Source: Perkinsus olseni
Lineage: Eukaryota > Perkinsozoa > Perkinsida
Reading direction: 5' to 3'
NCBI GenBank assembly: GCA_013115125.1
Contig: JABANN010000001.1
Coordinates: 1 to 64,000 of the forward strand
Length of the DNA stretch: 64,000 nt
Shown here: one piece after another, positions 58,480-64,000 of the stretch
Layout: each line of letters begins with the position of its first letter
Numbering within the stretch: position 1 is the first letter of the stretch
Program-made: the position numbers and the translations under genes
Notes under the pieces: generated by a model
The model's input: the letters and a program-made list of their open reading frames with translations, nothing else
Told to the model about the DNA's origin: nothing
The model's database searches: none

Positions 58480-58866
58480 GGACTGCATCAGCAGCAATGG
58501 AGCTGTTGTGCAATATACAACCAGTTTCTCGACTATAGCTTGTGCTTTGTTCTGAGCCATGTCACCCAAAAATAGAGCAGGACCTCTGTCAACCTCTGCG
58601 AACCCTTCGCGTTGCTCGGCATCTTCACTGGAATTTCCGTTCTGCCGGTAAAGAGTAGCAAATATTCCCACGCTCGGAATGCACGTCAAAGGTAAATACA
58701 GATTTCCGTGCTATGAGGGCGAGTGGGGGGACCGGTGAACCCCTCCGCCACTCGTAGCAGAAATAACTACGGTCTTTACAACGTGATCAGCGTGGAAAAT
58801 TCTCATTCCTGATGGTAACAGATGTGACTGGGGGCAACACAAGCCTTCCGCGTGAGATGAAGAAAC

Positions 58867-60072
58867 TCAATGCCTCCGCTTCTTCTGACGGCCATGAGCG
58901 CCGGGGACCTTCTGTTGGCCTGAAAGGCAAAGCGTCTTCGTCCACCATCGAGGATGGTACGTACCTTGCCGTTGAGGACGTTGTTGCTGCTGTGGAACCT
59001 GTGGCTGCTGTTGCGTCTGGGTCGGCCCTTGGGCGGACTCGGCCAGAGAGCCGCTAGACATGCTGGTCCGGAGGCCATGGGCCACGGGAGCCGGGAAGGC
59101 TGCCTGGCCGGGTGAGGGAGAACGAGAGTGATGAGTACCTGCGCTGTTACTTGGAGCAGTCCTATGGAAGGGCCGTACCTGGCGGGACAGGGCTGGTCAC
59201 CTGCATGACCCGTGGGGCGTTGTGATGCACCGAGCGATGGTACTGATGCAAATGGTACCTGTAAAGGAAGCACTACATTGGCTAGTAGAGGCCGCTGCCC
59301 CTCCCTACTGATGGAAATAGTGGACAGTCCCTGAGTGGCCTCCAGCGCCGTGATGACCTCCGCCTTCAGCAGCACCGGCACTCCCACAGGCCTTCTTACA
59401 GAACGCATCCAGCAGCTGCAGGAAGGGCGTGGCGACCGCCTTTTGAGGGGTGAACGCTCCTCCGCCCCGCTGGACAGGGGTGTTGGACCCTCCAGTGTAT
59501 TGCCGGGTATCTTCGGGGATATCAGGCAGGGGGATGACTCCACCAGGAAAGCTTCCCGGCGGCGGAGGAGGGGGTGAACCTGCACAGGATCTATTGAGTG
59601 CCTCGTGACTATTGAGGTTGTACCTTTCCTAGCCTGCGAGGGAGGCCCCTGAGAGCGAGGAGGGGGAGGCATGATAGACTTGGGAGCCTCGGCCGCCCTT
59701 GCTGCGGGAGCCTGGCTAGTCAGAGGCTGAGTCCGTTCTTGTCGTATGACTCCTCGACTGGTCTCCGTAGCGGCCGGTTGGCGTCCCGCAGCAGCCACCG
59801 TAGCCTTTGCTGAAGGGACAAACCCACTTATAACCGGGCGGACACGAGCATTGAACATTACGGGGATCGGTAACGCTGATCGCCGGTGACTTATCGGTGC
59901 CATTGAGTTGGGCTGGTGTCGGACTCGACGTCTCTTCCCGATGAGCAGCAGCAGCAGGATCGCTGCCGAGAGAGGAGGTCGACTTACGACGCACACGAGC
60001 ACCCCTGGCTGATGAGGTCTCCCGAGAGGCAGGACTGAAGCACCATACTGCTGGCCTGGGGGCTCCCTTCAC
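58867..60072 (-). CDS. Unidentified disordered protein
   Basis: A 399-codon frame is open across this stretch, but better splice sites join other frames. The likely reading is a Ser/Ala-rich start (KSTSSLGSDPAAAAHREETS), then after an intron (GTAATG to CCTTCAG, near 59835) KATVAAAGRQPAATETSRG and a Pro run. Next are GSPPPPPPGSFPGGVIPLPD with QYTGGSNTPVQRGGGAFTPQ, a Gln-rich segment (QGPTQTQQQPQVPQQQQRPQ, about 59000), and a basic end GQQKVPGAHGRQKKRRH, TGA 58867-58869. It is Pro/Gln/Ser rich throughout, with no folded domain seen; an RNA- or chromatin-associated linker protein is possible. The start codon is not identified. Confidence 0.5.
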
Positions 60073-60184
60073 GAGATTACCTATTCTCGTTGAAGGAGCT
60101 AGAGCGTCGGCGTAGGGGGGAGGATGGCAACGCTAAGGGTGCGGCAGTAAGACCATCGGGGAATAGCTGAACAGTAGAAGCGTT

Positions 60185-60541
60185 ATGGTAAATGCCCAAC
60201 AAAGCGCGCTCTCGGTACTTGGTCGATATAGTCCTTGGGCAGGCGGCCCTCCGCTATCATCTGTGAGAGTGGCTTCCGCTTGGCCAGAAGGGCTTCCAAG
60301 GGTTTGGAGGTTCGTCGTACCTAGGAACCACCCTCGAGCCCACGAGAGGAGAGAGTATCTTTACGATGCTTATGCCCTGCATGATGTTGCTCTCGATAAG
60401 GTCTCGCTTGCTCCACTGCAAGGAGCGTTGGAAAAGGGGTTCGACTCTCGCTACGATGGACTCGAAGGAGCCTATGCTCGATCTGTCACACACGCCGTTG
60501 GGAGTCACTTGAACCTGCCCAAACTGGAACTGTCAAGATGA
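60185..60541 (+). CDS. Doubtful 118-codon frame
   Basis: Starts at ATG 60185 (MVNAQQSALSVLGRY) and reads YDAYALHDVALDKVSLAPLQ to HAVGSHLNLPKLELSR. The opposite strand is open over the same bases and also looks protein-like, so strand cannot be settled. No family is recognised. Confidence 0.25.
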   Translation: MVNAQQSALSVLGRYSPWAGGPPLSSVRVASAWPEGLPRVWRFVVPRNHPRAHERREYLYDAYALHDVALDKVSLAPLQGALEKGFDSRYDGLEGAYARSVTHAVGSHLNLPKLELSR

Positions 60542-60643
60542 TAACATCACACGAGTTCTTGAGGGTTTATGCTGCTCTGAGAGCTGTGATTTCACCCGAA
60601 CTCGATCATCAGCAACATTGCTTTAATCAAGCATTAGTTCCCT

Positions 60644-62740
60644 TTAATCCAATGAAGCGGGCGAAATGCGGTATGTCCTATTGGGAATGCCGGTAATGGT
60701 AGGACCCATGCCCTGTATTACGATATCGCTCTCTGGTGGCTCCGAGTCCGTGGTCGTAGAGCCTCTAGTCTTGTTCGGAGCGGCTCTAGCCTTCACGCTG
60801 CCTTCAGGTTTACGAGCCTTCACACACTTGGCCAACTGCAGCATCAACTCCCTCACGCTGAAGCCTTGAGGTATAAACCTGAGACGACCGCCCATCTACG
60901 GCCCACCAGACGCGAGGGCGCCTCACTCTGGACGATTGTGTATAATCTTAGTCACATCATACAGCTTCTCACTGAGCATGTCTCTGAGCAGGGCCCCGGC
61001 CCTCTCGGGCATCCGTACTTCTGCTGCTGCCGAACTCTCAAGGGCGCTGTCAGACTTCGCTGGAGGCTGCAACCCGCGGGATTGAAGAATGCGCATTTGG
61101 AATTGTATATTGGCTTTGGCTCGGACCTGCACAACGACAGACGTCCAAGTCGGAGACCAAGTGATAGGGGGTTGGCTACATCGAAGCCAACGCCGCGGAC
61201 CAGGGAGTAGATCTCATCGGGGATGAACTCTGATATCCTTGCTGGGTCGAGTTGCTCGCTCAACTGAAAGATACCTCATGAAGACGGCGGAGCGAAGCCG
61301 GACCCGTCAGCCACCATCAAGTAGAATAAGAAAGTGGCTCTGAGAAGGGCAAGCCATATTCCTGCGGCAACTGGACTGATGGGATCCTCCTTCCCTACGA
61401 ACTTCAGCTGCCGAGGCATTGCTAGGACAGCCTAGAACAGGGACCATCACAACTGAGGCCGCTACTGCGATGCTTACCGAGCAGACATGGACGCACAGGA
61501 CCCCCCCGATAACGAGGTTGCTATTGCTAAAGTTGGGCCTGCATGCATCGTCCAGATCATGAAAAAAGTGTTGTGGTAGTTGAGTGGTGGTAAAGTCGAC
61601 GAGCGCTTCCAATAGACGATTGAGAATATTCTGCAGTCGATTGAGCCGCTGCTGGGGTGTCAGTTTCTGAGCAGCATCGAAAAGTACCAGCAAGGCCACT
61701 CCTGCTGCCAACTCTGTCACGCGCCACGAAATTCCCCTCGAACTCCTCACGTCACTCGACTGCCCTCCCTGGTACTACCGATCCTCCAGAAGCGAGTTCT
61801 CGAACTTGAGACTGTACATGACTGAGGTACTCCTTGAGTTGATTATGTCTGTAGACTGTCACGAACGCCCTCAGGAAGCAGCCGATGTTGCTGAACAGAT
61901 AGAGGAGCCTCCGCACTGGTCGGTCCCCAGCGGAGACTCGGAAAACCTGAGGAACGGTGCAGTCGAGAAGGAGCTTCATCCAGAAGGGATCGCAATAACC
62001 CATCAGGCATTCGTAGCATGACGTCGGCGATGAACCGACTCCCAATGGGAGTGCGGCACATCCCTGAAAGGCTACCTCCTGTTCCGAGAGGCGGCCAAAA
62101 AAGCGGAGCGTAGCGGTGTAGTCCATCGCGTGCATGAGTATGAGAGCAGTCTTATCCTTATTGGCAACAGAAGCAACATGGTAGAGAGCGTAAGGCAGCA
62201 CCTGACCTCGGAGTTCTCTCACTTCCTCGGACAGTCGCAACGACTACCCCGGCCGGGTTGTTAACCATCTTGATGATCTGCAGGATGTAGGGTTTACTAG
62301 CTTCATCAGGGTTTATACTATCGCTGGCGATATCCCAGGCCTTGCAAACACTGTACTGTATCCGAACCTGCATGCCCGCAATACGCCTGTCTCGATGCTA
62401 CTACCACTACTACTTCAAGGAGCCTGTTCTCATGTGTGAATTGGACCCAGCGGTCCACCATATGGCCACCTCTGCCGGCCTCCTTGTATGATATCTAATT
62501 CAAACTGGAGAGACCGGAGGCCCTCCAGGCGGGTTGTCTCACCTTCAGAGGCTCTCCAACTATTTTAGCCTCTGGACGGCCAGGCGGAGTGCTCCCGCCC
62601 TTGGCGACCTTTTCGTCATCCTTGCCACAGGACCATGGAAGGGGCGATGGAAACGGAACGCCCTGGGAATCCCGATACATCCCAGACCTGTTTTCTGACA
62701 CCTCTAGCTGCTCACCGGTCCAGGCTGGACGACAAGGCAT
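60644..62740 (-). CDS. Unidentified multi-exon gene or genes
   Basis: Coding exons are visible but unplaced in a family: SGMYRDSQGVPFPSPLPWSC to PEAKIVGEPLK with donor AAG/GTGAGA (62700-62540); GGHMVDRWVQFTHENRLLEV (about 62455-62400); DKTALILMHAMDYTATLRFF (about 62150-62090); VRRLLYLFSNIGCFLRAFV (about 61910-61850); AAGVALLVLFDAAQKLTPQQ with QHFFHDLDDACRPNFSNSN and a membrane helix VIGGVLCVHVCSVSIAVAAS (about 61720-61440). Further on are EFIPDEIYSLVRGVGFDVAN (about 61230-61170), ERAGALLRDMLSEKLYDVTK (about 61000-60960) and GFSVRELMLQLAKCVKARKP (about 60870-60810), ending TAA 60644-60646. It may be one gene of peroxisomal or other membrane type, or two genes meeting near 61280. Frames at 62835-63222 on the same strand may be extra 5' exons. 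Confidence 0.4.
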
Positions 62741-63457
62741 AGCTCCAGAGGCCGCTCGAAAGCCGCAGGAATGATGAGAGCGTCAGCGAACCTATTCAGG
62801 GCGGGTTCGAAGGCCGTGGGTCCACACTACCACACTACCTGCTTTCGCTGATGTAGTACTGGGAGAAAACATTACTTCGAAGACAGAAAGCGTAGCGAGG
62901 CCCAGCAGCGGGCGACCTCTCAGTAAGCAGGCCCCCAGAACCTCTGCCCGAGGCCGCTGCTGTGGCCGCATCTACTACCGCCGCCGAGGACTTCCCTTCC
63001 TTGGGAGACGCTGCTGGGCCCATCCGCGTGTCCACGACTGACCCAAGAGAGACTGTGCTTCAATGGCAGCGACACATCCCCGATATTACAGTTGAAGTAG
63101 AGTATGCCCGATACTGTGGCGGGGTCGGAGGTCGGACCACTGGCCACACTGCCATGTCCCCCTCCACCGTCACTTGGCGACTTGCCGCTGGTATCTCCCG
63201 GAGGAGCCTCAGCCATATTCAACCCCGAAGATCGACGCCAACGACGACGCTACAAACGACTGTATTCCCAGAGACCGTCGTGGTTATGACTGAACTCAAG
63301 CATGTAAGATACCCAGTGAAAAGATACGACAGTACTTGAAAAGAAACTCGCTTTTAGTAGAGTACGCTAACTGCCTCCTTCCCCATGTCTAACTCGGTCA
63401 CGCTGGCCAGATCCGAGGTTAATGTTACTAGCAGCTTTGATGATACGTTTTGGCAGC

Positions 63458-64000
63458 TTAGGCGGCGGTCACAGCGGCGGTCGACTCCTCAGTGCCGGTG
63501 GTCATGTCCGACCAGAAGTTGATGGCGTCCAAGGCCACCTTGCAGCTCTCGACAACAACCGCTTCATCCTGAGGAGAAAGGTGGAGTAACGCAAAGGGGA
63601 AACGAGAGAGGCGAGAAAGGTACCTCATTATGGTTGACAGGCCTTTGGACGTATTCCCTGAGGAACTTGGTGGCCTCCTCGCCGCCGACGGAGCCGAGTG
63701 CTACAGCGGACTCATGACGGACCATGCATGCCTCATCAGTGTCCTTCACTGAGTCAATCAGGGCCTTGACGCTCGAGAGGGTCTGCCATAGCGGGAGCGA
63801 TGAAACGGGGGCCGAGTCCAGGTGAGGCTGTACTCACCATTTCCTTATCGGCATCGAATGCAACCTGTGCTACGACAAAGGCAAGCTCGTGCCTCATCAA
63901 GGCCGAGGAGTGGTCCTCTCTCAAAACTCTGGCGAGAGCCTTCAAAGCCTCGGGATCGGGAGACCTGCCGACGACCAGCGTGGAAAGGCAGCAAGAGATC
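63458..64000 (-). CDS. DOHH: Deoxyhypusine hydroxylase, C-terminal part (5' end outside window)
   Basis: DOHH is a HEAT-repeat di-iron enzyme that completes hypusine on eIF5A. Three exons are in the window: PDPEALKALARVLREDHSSA with LMRHELAFVVAQVAFDADKE (top, running off the edge); TLSSVKALIDSVKDTDEAC with MVRHESAVALGSVGGEEATK and FLREYVQRPVNHNE; and DEAVVVESCKVALDAINFW to TAA 63458-63460. The last intron ends at 63623 (plus coordinate) with donor GAG/GTACCT. RHELAFV and RHESAVALGS are two of the four His-Glu iron motifs of the family; the other two should lie upstream. The end VESCKVALD matches the family ending ESCEVALD. Confidence 0.92.

Noticed and set aside
58803-60002. 399-codon frame on the - strand taken as one exon
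   Set aside because: Splice sites with good polypyrimidine tracts join other frames into a consistent Pro/Gln-rich protein; the long frame is a shadow caused by high GC content.

Overview
This is a nuclear eukaryotic window. Most genes are cut into short exons by GT-AG introns of about 41 to 65 bases, and TAA, TAG and TGA all act as ordinary stops. The mix of proteins fits a unicellular flagellated alveolate: an EFHC/DM10 flagellar protein, a Mei2-like RNA-binding protein, MYND-SET and MoaC enzymes, and a small cysteine-rich secreted protein. A Perkinsus-like organism of the dinoflagellate lineage is my best guess. That is an inference from gene content and intron style; I did not see a marker gene.

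Layout. From 0.5 to 16 kb six genes run on the + strand: a Mei2-like protein, an RNase PH-fold (exosome-type) protein, a TMEM164-like membrane protein, an ankyrin-SAM tail-anchored protein, NMD3 and an LTA4H-type aminopeptidase. From 16.8 to 25.4 kb the strand switches to -: a Ctf4/AND-1 protein without its WD40 half, the EFHC/DM10 protein and an unidentified multi-exon gene. From 25.4 to 35 kb lies a gene-poor, rearranged stretch with two moaC copies (one broken by two nonsense codons), a cysteine-rich secreted protein, an unidentified gene, two long hairpin palindromes and an exact 124-base duplication. From 35.3 to 42.4 kb come a sterol desaturase-type hydroxylase (+), a PGAM5-type phosphatase, mitochondrial ribosomal protein mL49 and a SMYD-type protein (all -). 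From 42.4 to 45 kb is a second gene-poor stretch with an assembly gap and more palindromes. From 45 to 53.8 kb everything is on -: serine carboxypeptidase, an SH3-ELMO protein, SmD3 and intronless mitochondrial citrate synthase. RBBP4/MSI1 and the PheRS alpha chain follow on +. The last part holds a disordered protein, one or more unidentified genes and deoxyhypusine hydroxylase cut by the window edge, all on -.

The genes are mostly housekeeping: ribosome export, mRNA splicing, translation, eIF5A hypusination, chromatin assembly, replisome scaffold, TCA cycle, molybdenum cofactor, mitochondrial ribosome. Neighbours do not form one pathway. They do form long same-strand runs.

The most unusual signals are three. 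First, perfect inverted repeats whose arms are separated by exactly one base are clustered in the gene-poor 28-45 kb region, beside duplications with microhomology junctions. Second, one polypeptide appears to join an SH3 and an ELMO domain. Third, a short motif, TTCGCTCCGCT, recurs, mainly in introns. Exon joins were worked out by hand from reading frame, splice sites and family resemblance; no alignment was run.
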